64,000 nucleotides of DNA from Clostridium_AI sp964409685 (lineage in GTDB: Bacteria > Bacillota > Clostridia > Lachnospirales > Lachnospiraceae), in the NCBI GenBank assembly GCA_964409685.1, contig CAYPEJ010000004.1:62001-126000 (forward strand), given 5' to 3'. Shown one piece after another: positions 17,714 through 25,956 of the stretch. The position numbers were made by a program, and so were the translations under genes. Within the stretch, counting starts at the first letter, position 1; the number at the start of each line of letters is the position of its first letter. The notes beneath the pieces are model-generated. The model was given only the letters and a program-made list of their open reading frames with translations, was not told the origin of the DNA and made no database searches.

Positions 17714-17981
17714 AAGGTTTAGTCAAAAACAAGGTTGGTAGCCTCCTATTACATATGAAGGAGGTGGTGTGAAATGACAGTTTATGAAACTGTTATGGTG
17801 ATATTAGGAATTATCACATTGATGATAACGTTTGCTAAGTTTATCATTACGCTGCTTTCTTTTGCCGAAAGAAAAGAAGCGTATAAAAAATAAGCCAACC
17901 CTGTTCAGCCTAACAGGGTTGGCATTGTCCGTTTAGGACAAAACACCAAGATGGTTGCCATCCAGTAGATGACTAAACCTT
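17714..17981 (+). ncRNA. Predicted structured mRNA of a type I toxin (5'-3' end pairing)
   Basis: The first eleven bases AAGGTTTAGTC (17714-17724) are the exact complement of GACTAAACCTT (17971-17981), an 11-bp closure of the mRNA ends. Inside, CCTCCT (17742-17747) pairs with the ribosome site AGGAGG (17759-17764), closing it in a hairpin ahead of the toxin ATG. A 12-bp perfect hairpin lies behind the stop codon (17894-17923), and a second one, TTGTCC/GGACAA, at about 17925-17940. End-to-end folding and ribosome-site masking are hallmarks of type I toxin messages such as hok, bsrG and aapA. The true 3' end is not visible as a classical terminator. Confidence 0.6.
17774..17893 (+). CDS. Small hydrophobic holin-like peptide, predicted type I toxin
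   Basis: A 39-residue peptide: a short polar start (MTVYETVMV), one hydrophobic helix (ILGIITLMITFAKFIITLLSF, written here only as the region of residues 10-29) and a charged tail ending in ERKEAYKK. This is the pattern of the 'putative holin-like toxin' family (TxpA/BsrG-like, about 30-40 aa) of Firmicutes. It has a strong AGGAGGTGGTG site, masked by an upstream hairpin, and is bounded by inverted repeats and a convergent antisense promoter. It would insert into the membrane when the antitoxin RNA is lost. It lies between the iron genes and the kinase gene and shares no operon. Confidence 0.72.
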   Translation: MTVYETVMVILGIITLMITFAKFIITLLSFAERKEAYKK

Positions 17982-17984
17982 TAT
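17883..17984 (-). ncRNA. Predicted antisense antitoxin RNA of the type I module
   Basis: The minus strand carries -35 TTGCAA (18014-18019) and -10 TATATT (17991-17996) with an exact 17-bp spacer. Transcription from about 17984 would read back through the toxin 3' untranslated region and end at the perfect 12-bp hairpin GCCAACCCTGTT/AACAGGGTTGGC (17894-17923), followed on that strand by TTATTTTTTATAC at 17881-17893. The RNA would be about 100 nt, convergent to and fully complementary to the toxin message 3' end, as with RatA and SR4 in Bacillus. Confidence 0.65.
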
Positions 17985-17990
17985 GTTGAT

Positions 17991-18019
17991 AATATAGCAC
18001 ATTAGAAGAATGTTTGCAA
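17991..18019 (-). promoter_or_regulatory. Antisense RNA promoter
   Basis: TTGCAA, 17-bp spacer, TATATT on the minus strand (plus-strand positions 18014-18019 and 17991-17996). Confidence 0.6.
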
Positions 18020-18158
18020 GTTAATATCCATAATGAAGTTTAATTTGAACACAATAAAATTGGAAAAAGGAGCAGCCTCTATTTGCTAATCTCTAATATA
18101 CCTCATCATCACAGATTAATACAACTATGTCTGTATTATTCATTTTTTGGGGGGAGCT

Positions 18159-19448
18159 CTATCGAGTTACCGTCTCCCCTCCTTCATTTGGTACTGGTAT
18201 AAAACAATTTATTTCAAAACAAGTTTCATGTGGTATAATCCTCATAATTCCTCTATTTTTCTCTGTCGTAGATTTAATAATCCCAATTCCTAACCCATGA
18301 TCTTTCTTATCTTGTTTCGTAGTCTGAAATACATTTATATTTCCATTATAGGGATTGATACAGTTGATATTGTATCCTTCCTCCGCATAAGATATCTCCA
18401 GCTCAATATAGCGTCTCTCTTTTTCCAATTTCTCATTTGCCTCAATTGCATTTTTTACCATATTAGATACAATAGCACAAATATCATGACTTGAAATATA
18501 AAAGTTATTTATGGCAATTATCGTTCTAAATTTAATGTCTCTTTCTTTTGCTTGTTTTTCAAGTGAATTTAAAACAGCAGAAAGTGCATGATCTGGTAAA
18601 GTATATACTTTTTCAGCTTCATCTACCTTTAAAAATGCTGATTTGACATATTGCTCTAATTCATCATAATAATGTTCATGCAGTAGATTATGAATTACAT
18701 TTGCGTGATTCGTCATATCATGCTTTAATTGTCGTAATTCAATTGTCAGCTCTTCAATCTGCTTATTTTTTTTAAGTTCATCTTGGAAATAATTTAATTT
18801 CATATTTTTCTTTACCAGTATATATACAATATAGGCTACATTACAAATTAGCATAATTTGAATACATACAAATAATATAATTTTTGATTTATTCATATAT
18901 CTTACATCTCGATAAATGAATAATATTAAAATTTCAATTGCTAATGGTAATATCTCTCTATTTTCGTATAATTTTTTCATATAATCATATGAATTGTGAG
19001 AATAGAGAAACTTACAAATGAATGCCAATAATAACTTTGAAAATAATGTACATGTACTATTTATAATTCCAAATGATACAACCTGAACCATTGACACCTT
19101 GAAGAAATACGTTGCAATTACCATAAATGGTAATTCTGTCATTACGGTTAAACATCCCCATATCACATAATGCAAAATTCTCTTATATATAGAACTTTTA
19201 ACTAATACAATAATAGATAAAAATATGTACACTATCATTGTAATGTTCATTATTGTATTAACTACATTTCCAACATCTGCGAAAGCTAAAAACTGCTTTA
19301 CTAATGTAATGATATAGTATATTCCTCCCGCCATAATATAAATTTTTCGATTTTGATATCTACACACTAATGTGGACATTGATTTTATCCATAGGTACGG
19401 TTCAATCATATATATCAACATCAAAAGAACTACATTAAATATTACCAA
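18159..19448 (-). CDS. GHKL-type sensor histidine kinase (AgrC-like), orphan
   Basis: A 429-aa membrane kinase. The first 200 residues hold about six or seven hydrophobic helices. The H-box reads RQLKHDMTNH near residue 240, which is typical of the HPK10 peptide-sensing kinases (AgrC, ComD), followed by a N-box NMVKNAIEAN (about 338) and a G-box DHGLGIGI (about 393). It starts with TTG at 19448, behind AGAGGTG. There is no response regulator, AgrB or AgrD gene next to it, so its ligand and partner are not known. It may sense a peptide signal. It stands between the type I toxin locus and the phosphate genes. Confidence 0.75.
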   Translation of the reverse strand: MVIFNVVLLMLIYMIEPYLWIKSMSTLVCRYQNRKIYIMAGGIYYIITLVKQFLAFADVGNVVNTIMNITMIVYIFLSIIVLVKSSIYKRILHYVIWGCLTVMTELPFMVIATYFFKVSMVQVVSFGIINSTCTLFSKLLLAFICKFLYSHNSYDYMKKLYENREILPLAIEILILFIYRDVRYMNKSKIILFVCIQIMLICNVAYIVYILVKKNMKLNYFQDELKKNKQIEELTIELRQLKHDMTNHANVIHNLLHEHYYDELEQYVKSAFLKVDEAEKVYTLPDHALSAVLNSLEKQAKERDIKFRTIIAINNFYISSHDICAIVSNMVKNAIEANEKLEKERRYIELEISYAEEGYNINCINPYNGNINVFQTTKQDKKDHGLGIGIIKSTTEKNRGIMRIIPHETCFEINCFIPVPNEGGETVTR

Positions 19449-19583
19449 TGCACTTTCACCTCTCTAGCATATATTCCCCCATGACTGCTTTATTTTAACA
19501 CTATTTAATTTTTTCGGCAATATAAACCAGAACTTGAGATTTCTGTACTTTTATCTACAGATGCCTATTTTTAGAATAAAATT

Positions 19584-19616
19584 ACTCCACTAGTCACACA
19601 GTCTAGTGGAGTTTTT
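19584..19616. terminator. Bidirectional terminator-like hairpin between divergent genes
   Basis: ACTCCACTAG (19584-19593) and CTAGTGGAGT (19603-19612) form a perfect 10-bp stem with a 9-nt loop, followed by TTTTA; on the other strand it is followed by AATTTTATTC. Neither flanking gene is transcribed towards it, so it may end an unannotated short RNA or insulate the phosphate promoter. Confidence 0.55.
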
Positions 19617-19619
19617 ACG

Positions 19620-19665
19620 TTTACAAAAATGCTACAACTTTACAGAAACTTTACAAACGTTTATA
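19620..19665 (+). promoter_or_regulatory. PHO-box-like TTTACA repeats
   Basis: TTTACA occurs at 19620, 19639 and 19650, with GCTACA at 19631 and TTTATA at 19660. Most are 10-11 bp apart, as in the direct repeats bound by PhoP in Gram-positive bacteria. They lie upstream of the Na+/phosphate transporter, which is followed by a PhoB/PhoR pair. Confidence 0.5.
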
Positions 19666-19748
19666 ATGAATATTACACCAAAGGTGTATAATACACATTG
19701 TGAAAAATTTACAAGGTATATTAAGCGGAAAGGGAGCTTTAAAAATAT

Positions 19749-21398
19749 ATGAATTACTTATCGACACTGATAATATTCTTTGGCGGACTAGGGATGTTTA
19801 TGTATGGCATGAACCGAATGGCAGAAGGCTTACAGAAACTAACTGGTGATAAACTAAAAAAATTATTAGAAGTATTATCCGATAAGAAAGTCATTGCCAT
19901 ACTTGTAGGTGTAATTGTCACAGCGGTGATTCAAAGTAGTACTGGCGCAACAATTATGGTAGTTGGTTTTGTAAATGCAGGTATCTTAAGTTTAGCCCAA
20001 TCAGTTTGTGTTATTATGGGGGCAAACATAGGGACTACGGTAACGGGATGGCTTGTATCGGTTACACAATGGGGAGAACAGATTTCACCATATCTTATTG
20101 CATCATTTTTCGTAGGAGTGGGAGCATTTCTAATGATGTTTCTAAAGACCGAGCGAAAAAGAGTAATTGCAGAAGTTACATTTGGAATTGGCATTCTATT
20201 TATCGGGATTTATTCTATGACAAATGCAATTCAATATAGCGGTCATGAAGGGCTGATTATAAAAGGGTTTGAACTATTGGGAGACAATCCGTTTTCAGCC
20301 ATCATACTAGGAATTATATTGACTGCATTTTTACAGAGTTCTTCCATATCCATAGGAATCTTACAATGTTTTGCGTTGTGCGGAATGGTAAATTGGAAGG
20401 CGGCTGTATTTTTAATTATAGGACAAAATATTGGAACATGTGTGGCAGCAGTACTTTCCAGTGCAGGGACACAGACAAATGCAAAACGTTCCGCACTAAT
20501 TCATTTATTGTTTAACGTATTTGGTGCTATCGTGTTTGGTCTAGGTATGGGGTACTGGTTCTATTACCGAGAAGGGTTTGGAGAAACTCATATCAGTAGC
20601 GTGCAAATTGCAGCATTCCATTCCTGTTTTAATATTTTATGTGCGATTTTATTATATCCATTTATCAATTGGATTGCTCGATTAGCAGAGGTCGTATTGA
20701 AAAACAATGAAGGTGATGAACTAACAGATGATGTATCCATTACATCTAGACATTTAGACAAACGTATTTTAGAATCTCCATCATTTGCTGTGGCAGAAGC
20801 GACACAAGAAGTGGTTCATATGGGAGAAGTGGCATATGAGACAGCAAAAATGGCGTTCGATGCAATTATTTCAAGAGATGAGAGAAAAGTAAAAGTGGTG
20901 TACGACAAAGAAATTACAATCGATCAAATGAGTGATGTGATATCTAATTACTTAGTTAAGATTAGTGCACTTCCATTAACGGAAGAACAACATACAGCCA
21001 TTACCAATTTATTTTACACGGTAAGCAATTTTGAACGAATGGGTGATCACTCAGAAAATCTTGCAGAGCTTTGTAAATACATGATTGATAATGATATTTA
21101 TTTTTCAGAACCCGCATATAAAGAACTAGAAGGCATTATGGAGATAGTGACCAATAGCTTCGTTTATGCCATTCGAGCACGACGTGACCTAAGTGCAGAA
21201 AGTGCGAAGAAGGCAAAACAATACGAAGATTTAGTAGACAGCATAGAAGATGAACTTAGAAAAAAACATATGAAGCGACTTGCAAATGAGCTTTGTAAGC
21301 CAACATCAGGCGTGGTATTTCTTGATATTTTAAGTAATCTTGAGAGAATCTCCGACCATGCGGACAATGTTGCAGGATATGTATTAAGTGAGATATAA
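19749..21398 (+). CDS. Na+/phosphate cotransporter with PhoU-like tail
   Basis: A 549-aa NptA/YjbB-type protein. The first 320 residues contain two inverted Na_Pi_cotrans repeats with the conserved QSS motifs (IQSSTGATIMVVGFVNAG and LQSSSISIGILQCF) and GGLGMFMYGMNRMAEGLQ at the start. The last 200 residues are a helical PhoU-like domain (MSDVISNYLVKIS ... FERMGDHSENLAELCKYM ... LSNLERISDHADNVAGYVL), which has the paired metal-binding ERxxDHxxN motifs. The expected role is sodium-driven phosphate uptake or balance. It is 20 bp upstream of phoB and probably co-transcribed with phoB-phoR. Confidence 0.85.
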   Translation: MNYLSTLIIFFGGLGMFMYGMNRMAEGLQKLTGDKLKKLLEVLSDKKVIAILVGVIVTAVIQSSTGATIMVVGFVNAGILSLAQSVCVIMGANIGTTVTGWLVSVTQWGEQISPYLIASFFVGVGAFLMMFLKTERKRVIAEVTFGIGILFIGIYSMTNAIQYSGHEGLIIKGFELLGDNPFSAIILGIILTAFLQSSSISIGILQCFALCGMVNWKAAVFLIIGQNIGTCVAAVLSSAGTQTNAKRSALIHLLFNVFGAIVFGLGMGYWFYYREGFGETHISSVQIAAFHSCFNILCAILLYPFINWIARLAEVVLKNNEGDELTDDVSITSRHLDKRILESPSFAVAEATQEVVHMGEVAYETAKMAFDAIISRDERKVKVVYDKEITIDQMSDVISNYLVKISALPLTEEQHTAITNLFYTVSNFERMGDHSENLAELCKYMIDNDIYFSEPAYKELEGIMEIVTNSFVYAIRARRDLSAESAKKAKQYEDLVDSIEDELRKKHMKRLANELCKPTSGVVFLDILSNLERISDHADNVAGYVLSEI

Positions 21399-21418
21399 AT
21401 AAAACTGGTGGTGATAAA

Positions 21419-22102
21419 ATGGCACAGATGATATATTGTGTAGAAGATGATGATAATATTAGAGAATTAGTGATATACACATTGCAATCAGCAAATTACC
21501 AGGCGGTTGGGTTTGCAAATGCAGAAAAATTTTATAAGGGATTAAAAGAAAGTAAACCTGATTTAATTTTATTAGATATTATGTTGCCAGATGAAGATGG
21601 GATATCCATTTTGAAAAAACTAAAGGCAAATCGTGATACGAAGAAACTTCCAGTTATTATGTTGACAGCGAAGGCAAGTGAATACGATAAAATCAAGGGA
21701 TTAGACCTAGGGGCAGATGATTATGTTTCCAAGCCATTTGGAGTTATGGAGTTAATTTCAAGAATCAAGGCCGTTATGCGAAGAACCCATGCATCTGACC
21801 GTGAAAATGTCATTTCCATCGGAGGCATTGAATTAAACAATGAAAAACATGTAGTAGCTGTAAATGGCGAAAAGGTTTCTTTAACTTACAAGGAATTTGA
21901 ATTACTCTATAATCTGATGATCAACCGTGACTTAGTTATGTCCAGAGAAAAATTATTGGATCTAGTATGGAACACTGGATATGAGGGAGAAAGTCGTACC
22001 GTTGATGTGCATATCGGTTCCCTAAGACAAAAGCTAGGAGCATGTGGTGCCTTAATTCAAACAATCCGTGGTGTTGGTTATAAATTAGGAGAAGCGAAAT
22101 AA
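21419..22102 (+). CDS. phoB: OmpR/PhoB-type response regulator
   Basis: A 227-aa regulator. The receiver has the acidic pocket EDDD (9-12), the phosphoacceptor Asp53 in LILLDIMLPDEDG, and the conserved Lys in YVSKPFG. The C-terminal winged helix (Trans_reg_C) reads LTYKEFELLYNLMINRDLVMSREKLLDLVWNTGYEGESRTVDVHIGSLRQKLG. The stop overlaps the start of the kinase gene by one base. The phosphate transporter upstream suggests a PhoB/PhoP role, but the symbol is an inference. Confidence 0.82.
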   Translation: MAQMIYCVEDDDNIRELVIYTLQSANYQAVGFANAEKFYKGLKESKPDLILLDIMLPDEDGISILKKLKANRDTKKLPVIMLTAKASEYDKIKGLDLGADDYVSKPFGVMELISRIKAVMRRTHASDRENVISIGGIELNNEKHVVAVNGEKVSLTYKEFELLYNLMINRDLVMSREKLLDLVWNTGYEGESRTVDVHIGSLRQKLGACGALIQTIRGVGYKLGEAK

Positions 22103-23433
22103 TGAGAAGACGTATTTATGTAAATATGTGTGCAATCTCTTGTGTGATTTTACTTGTAATCTCTATCTTTGTAGTATTTTTGTTGTACCACATAAATGGA
22201 AGGCAGATGGAGCAGCAGATGAAAAGCGAAGCAGAAGATATTACGGTTGCGTTGGAGCATATGAATGACCAGGAAATTTACGCGTATTTAGAAGAGATTA
22301 CAAAAAACAATGACTCTAGAATTACCATGATTGATGTAGATGGAACTGTTTTATATGATAGTGAAGAAGAAATTGAAACCATGTCCAATCATCTCAATCG
22401 ACCAGAGGTAAAAGAGGCATTTGAAAATGGAAGTTCCTTTGATGTAAGGCATTCTAATACATTGGATAATCAGATGTATTATGTAACATCTCTTTTATCA
22501 ACTGGACAAGTGATACGACTTGCATATGTTTCGGAAAGTTTATTTACATTATTAGTTAAAATCGCACCATACTATATGGGAGTGATTATCCTTATTGTGG
22601 TAGCAACCTTAGTGGTAGCATGGAAAATGTCCAATTCTATTATTGAGCCAATTAACAACATAGACATTCATAATCCAGAAACCAATTTTCGTTACAAGGA
22701 ATTTACACCATTGTTGTTAAGAATCAGTAAATACAACGACGAACGCAAAAAGAACGAAAAGCTAAGAAGAGAATTCTCCGCAAATGTATCACATGAATTG
22801 AAAACACCAATTACCTCCATCTCTGGCTACGCCGATTTACTTCGAAATGGTATGGTGAAAAGTGATGATGTGGAACAATTTGCAGAAAAAATATATAAAG
22901 AATCCGAACGATTGATTAACCTAGTCAATGACATTATCAAACTGTCTAGACTAGATGAAAAGAAAGTTGGAATTGATAAAGGAATCGTAAAATTAGATGA
23001 AGTGGCTCATCGAGTACAAGAGTCCTTGATTTTAATTATTGATAAATACAAAGTTCGCTTTGAATTAGATGTAGAACCTGTTCGCATCATGGCGGTTGAG
23101 CTTATGATGGAAGAACTACTTTATAATCTATGTGAAAATGCAATCAAATACAATAAGCCAGGCGGCTACGTGAAAGTTACGATTCGTCAGGACTTGTTAA
23201 ATGTATTTATCACAGTAAGCGATAACGGAATCGGAATTCCAAAAGATTGTCAGAATAGAATCTTCGAACGATTCTATCGAGTAGATAAAAGTCATTCGAA
23301 GCAAATCGGTGGTACTGGTCTAGGGCTTGCCATCGTAAAACATGTAGTAGAATATCACGAAGGCCATATTGAAATTGACAGCGATGAAGGTGTTGGAACC
23401 AATATTAAGGTAATACTGCCAGGGGCAAGATAG
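22102..23433 (+). CDS. phoR: Sensor histidine kinase, PhoR-like
   Basis: A 443-aa transmembrane kinase. One N-terminal helix, an extracytoplasmic sensor of about 120 residues and a second helix at about 153-175 are followed by a HisKA domain with His231 in NVSHELKTPITSISGYADLL and a HATPase domain with N-box LLYNLCENAIKYN, G1 DNGIGIP, F-box RIFERFYRVDK and G2 GGTGLGLAIVKH. Translation is coupled to the response regulator through the TAATGAG overlap. The neighbouring Na+/Pi transporter points to phosphate sensing. This is inferred. Confidence 0.82.
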   Translation: MRRRIYVNMCAISCVILLVISIFVVFLLYHINGRQMEQQMKSEAEDITVALEHMNDQEIYAYLEEITKNNDSRITMIDVDGTVLYDSEEEIETMSNHLNRPEVKEAFENGSSFDVRHSNTLDNQMYYVTSLLSTGQVIRLAYVSESLFTLLVKIAPYYMGVIILIVVATLVVAWKMSNSIIEPINNIDIHNPETNFRYKEFTPLLLRISKYNDERKKNEKLRREFSANVSHELKTPITSISGYADLLRNGMVKSDDVEQFAEKIYKESERLINLVNDIIKLSRLDEKKVGIDKGIVKLDEVAHRVQESLILIIDKYKVRFELDVEPVRIMAVELMMEELLYNLCENAIKYNKPGGYVKVTIRQDLLNVFITVSDNGIGIPKDCQNRIFERFYRVDKSHSKQIGGTGLGLAIVKHVVEYHEGHIEIDSDEGVGTNIKVILPGAR

Positions 23434-23443
23434 GAGTGACAGA

Positions 23444-24460
23444 ATGGAGACGTTTTTCTTTGCATTAAATGCAGTATTACCGATCATACTGCTGATTTAT
23501 CTAGGGTATTTTCTAAGACAAAAAGAATTATATAATGATGTATTTTTAAAGTTTGGCAATAAATTTGTTTTTCAAGTTGCATTGCCAACTTTATTATTTT
23601 ATAACGTGTATTCAATCGAAACGATACAGGAAATCAAATGGTCGGTAATTGTATTTTCATGCGTTATGATATTAGGAGTCTTTTTTATAGGAATGTTTTG
23701 TGTCAAATGGTACACAAAGGATGAAGCAAAACGAGGAGTCTTGCTGCAGTGTATCTTTCGCTCAAACTTTGCCATAATAGGGATTCCGTTGGCTGAATCC
23801 ATTGGTGGAGCAGTAGGAGTAAAGACGGCATCCGTACTTTCTGCTTTTTCGATTCCGTTGTTTAATATCTTAGCTGTGTTTGCCCTTACGATGTTTCAAA
23901 CAGACGATGCCGGAAAGAAAATTTCATTAAAAGAAGTTGGTAAGAAGATTACAAAGAATCCATTGATTCGTGGAATTGTATTGGGATTAATCTGTTTACT
24001 GATTCGTGGAATGATACCGAAAAATAGTGATGGCGAGTATGTGTTTACCATTCAAAAGAATTTACCATTTCTGTATACAGCCATTAAAAATGTAGGAAGT
24101 ATCGCGTCACCATTTGCACTTATTGTGTTAGGTGGGAATTTTAAATTTAAGGCAGTAAAAAGACTGGCGAAGGATATTGCGTTTGGTACATTTTGGCGTG
24201 TTGTGCTCGTGCCATTTGTAGCCATTGTAAGTGCCATAGTATTGTCTATACATACCGATTTTGTAAACTTTACAAGTGTAGAATATCCAGCATTGATTGC
24301 GCTGTTTGCATCACCAGTGGCAGTATCTAGTGCGATTATGGCAGGAGAAATGGGGGGAGACGAAGAACTGGCAGGACAACTTGTAGTTTGGACAAGTATA
24401 TGTTCCGTGTTCAGTATATTTGCAGCCATTGTGATTATGAGACAGATAGGAGTTTTGTAG
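23444..24460 (+). CDS. AEC-family (auxin efflux carrier) permease
   Basis: A 338-aa membrane protein with about ten helices in two halves. It has typical AEC motifs: ILLIYLGYFLRQKELY at the start, RSNFAIIGIPLAESIGG near 105, and ALFASPVAVSSAIMAGEMGGDEELAGQLVVWTS near the end. Family members transport malate, other carboxylates or unknown anions. It begins 10 bp after phoR behind GGAGTGAC and may be read through from that operon. Confidence 0.82.
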   Translation: METFFFALNAVLPIILLIYLGYFLRQKELYNDVFLKFGNKFVFQVALPTLLFYNVYSIETIQEIKWSVIVFSCVMILGVFFIGMFCVKWYTKDEAKRGVLLQCIFRSNFAIIGIPLAESIGGAVGVKTASVLSAFSIPLFNILAVFALTMFQTDDAGKKISLKEVGKKITKNPLIRGIVLGLICLLIRGMIPKNSDGEYVFTIQKNLPFLYTAIKNVGSIASPFALIVLGGNFKFKAVKRLAKDIAFGTFWRVVLVPFVAIVSAIVLSIHTDFVNFTSVEYPALIALFASPVAVSSAIMAGEMGGDEELAGQLVVWTSICSVFSIFAAIVIMRQIGVL

Positions 24461-24467
24461 GCACTAC

Positions 24468-25157
24468 ATGATTATTGACATAAGATTTGATAGCTTACAT
24501 TACCAGAAGAAAATTGCTAGAAATACGAAAGAGTTATCTTATCTATGTCCAATATGTAAACAAGAACGAGCCTTCATATGTCACGGGTATTATGATAGAA
24601 ATGTAATCCGTTGGGATGGATGGTTACATGAAAAGAAAATTAAAATATTAAGAGTGAAATGTTTGCATTGCAGACACACACACGCTGTATTGCCGTGGGA
24701 TGTAATTCCTTACAAAATATACAGCGTGTCTTTTTATTGGAAATTACTTCGCCTACTGAACGTGAAGCAGGTGAACGTTTCAAAATGTTCAGAGATACTT
24801 AGGTTATCGGAGAAGCAGGTGTATCTTGCAATTCGAGATTGGGTGAAGTGGAGAACAAGTTGGGAAGAAATGCAAAGGACTTCGCAAAAGACTTCGCAAA
24901 AGACTTCGCAAAAAGAAATACAGAAACAAGCGAAGAAAGAAATGCGAAGGGATATCTATAGAGAGACAAAAAGAGGAACATGGAAAGAGAAAATAGATTT
25001 CATACATAAGATTTGTGGAAATAAAATATGGAGAGAACAAGTACCGAAACACAAGATGTCGGAACTCGAGTTCTCATATTGTAAAATTCTAAACCGAAAG
25101 AAGATACTTCAATTTTGGTACTACACCACAAAGTTTGCAAATAGGCAAAATGTATAA
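24468..25157 (+). CDS. DUF6431-like zinc-ribbon/HTH protein, transposase-associated
   Basis: A 229-aa protein. The first 70 residues hold a zinc ribbon (CPICKQERAFICHGYYDR ... RVKCLHCRHTHAVLPWDVIPY), which I place in the DUF6431/IS-associated type, followed by an HTH-like segment (VNVSKCSEILRLSEKQVYLAIRDWVKW). The C-terminal 90 residues are very basic and contain three TSQK repeats coded by a 12-bp tandem repeat. It begins 8 bp after the AEC gene. With the next gene it looks like one transposase cut into two parts, or the regulator and catalytic units of an unusual insertion element. Confidence 0.55.
   Translation: MIIDIRFDSLHYQKKIARNTKELSYLCPICKQERAFICHGYYDRNVIRWDGWLHEKKIKILRVKCLHCRHTHAVLPWDVIPYKIYSVSFYWKLLRLLNVKQVNVSKCSEILRLSEKQVYLAIRDWVKWRTSWEEMQRTSQKTSQKTSQKEIQKQAKKEMRRDIYRETKRGTWKEKIDFIHKICGNKIWREQVPKHKMSELEFSYCKILNRKKILQFWYYTTKFANRQNV
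24879..24914 (+). repeat. 12-bp tandem repeat, three copies
   Basis: ACTTCGCAAAAG is repeated at 24879, 24891 and 24903 (the third copy differs in its last base), coding for TSQK-TSQK-TSQK inside the DUF6431-like gene. It may vary in copy number by slippage. Confidence 0.85.
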
Positions 25158-25161
25158 AATA

Positions 25162-25178
25162 TGTTACATTTAGTAACA
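25162..25178. promoter_or_regulatory. Operator-like palindrome upstream of the transposase-like gene
   Basis: TGTTAC-ATTTA-GTAACA is a perfect 6-bp dyad, 26 bp before the start codon of the transposase-like gene. Confidence 0.35.
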
Positions 25179-25203
25179 TGTTATTGCATAAGGAGGAATT
25201 GCG

Positions 25204-25956
25204 ATGAATTTGCAAACGAACCAATTGTGGGTGGTACAAGAGATATTGAGGATTGAGGTTCAGTTTTTTGAACGCAAGAGAAGAGGAAAGTTGCTATTGA
25301 TTTATGATTATATGAGCAGCTTTATTTTGTGTGCGCAGTTTTACTTTGCAGAGTGTATAAAGTGTGGGAAAAAGCAGTTATTTGAGTGTTTTGAGAAGTA
25401 TGGGATTCCAGAAAGGATTGTGGCTTCAGATGAAAAGGTGGAAAGGAAGTTTGAACGAAAGTTAGTGGAGGAGTTGGAATTTAGTTTTGGAATTTCAATA
25501 ACGGATGAAGTAGGGGAGTTATACCAAGGAAAATGTGAGGAGTTTACGAAAGCGTGGAATGAGAAAGTAGAGAGGATACAGAAGAAAACGTTCCGTGATG
25601 TGGGTGAATTTTATACAGAGATTGATGAGTTCGTACATAAGTGGAATTGGGAACATGGGATGGATAGGGAGGAAGGCGTTGTACCAGTTGTACCAATAGA
25701 GAGATTTTATCAGGGACTACGAGGGCATGTATTTATGGAAAAGCAAGCATTGTTAGAGACGAGTTTGTATGATGAGCAGCAGAAGGTTTCGGAAGAAGGA
25801 ACCGTTCAGGTGTTTGAGAGAGTGTATAAGGTGCCAGAGGAATATGTAGGAGAATGGATTACGTTTTGGGTTTCGCCGGTGGAGAAAAAGGAAGTTTACA
25901 TTTATGATGAGGAGAGAAGGAGGGTGTTGCATCGCTGTCCTTGTGTAAGATATTAG
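25204..25956 (+). CDS. DDE-type integrase-like protein with Mu_transpos_C-like tail
   Basis: A 250-aa protein read as a shortened rve/DDE transposase. Candidate catalytic residues are Asp in LLIYDYMSSFILCAQF (about residue 38), Asp in IPERIVASDEKVERKF (about 79) and Glu in YQGKCEEFTKAW (about 116, like GKxERF of IS transposases). The last 60 residues (GTVQVFERVYKVPEEYVGEWITFWVSP ... VYIYDE) resemble the beta-barrel C-terminal domain of Mu-type transposases. The N-terminal DNA-binding part is missing but could be the upstream DUF6431-like protein. AAGGAGGAATT before the ATG is a strong ribosome site. No terminal inverted repeats were recognised, so it may be a degenerate or domesticated element. 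Confidence 0.5.
   Translation: MNLQTNQLWVVQEILRIEVQFFERKRRGKLLLIYDYMSSFILCAQFYFAECIKCGKKQLFECFEKYGIPERIVASDEKVERKFERKLVEELEFSFGISITDEVGELYQGKCEEFTKAWNEKVERIQKKTFRDVGEFYTEIDEFVHKWNWEHGMDREEGVVPVVPIERFYQGLRGHVFMEKQALLETSLYDEQQKVSEEGTVQVFERVYKVPEEYVGEWITFWVSPVEKKEVYIYDEERRRVLHRCPCVRY

Larger units (their letters stand above)
19449..19748. other. 300-bp divergent intergenic region
   Basis: Between the kinase (minus) and the phosphate transporter (plus). It holds a 10-bp perfect hairpin (19584-19612), a TTTACA repeat cluster (19620-19665), the palindrome ACACC/GGTGT at about 19676-19688 and a TATAAT at about 19687-19692 for the rightward gene. Confidence 0.6.

Noticed and set aside
19676..19688. 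ACACC-AAA-GGTGT palindrome as an operator
   Set aside because: Short, and overlapping the promoter; it may be chance in this small dyad, so it is only mentioned.
24879..24914. The 12-bp tandem repeats as a regulatory iteron or origin
   Set aside because: They stay in frame inside a coding region (TSQK units) and no DnaA boxes or replication genes are nearby.
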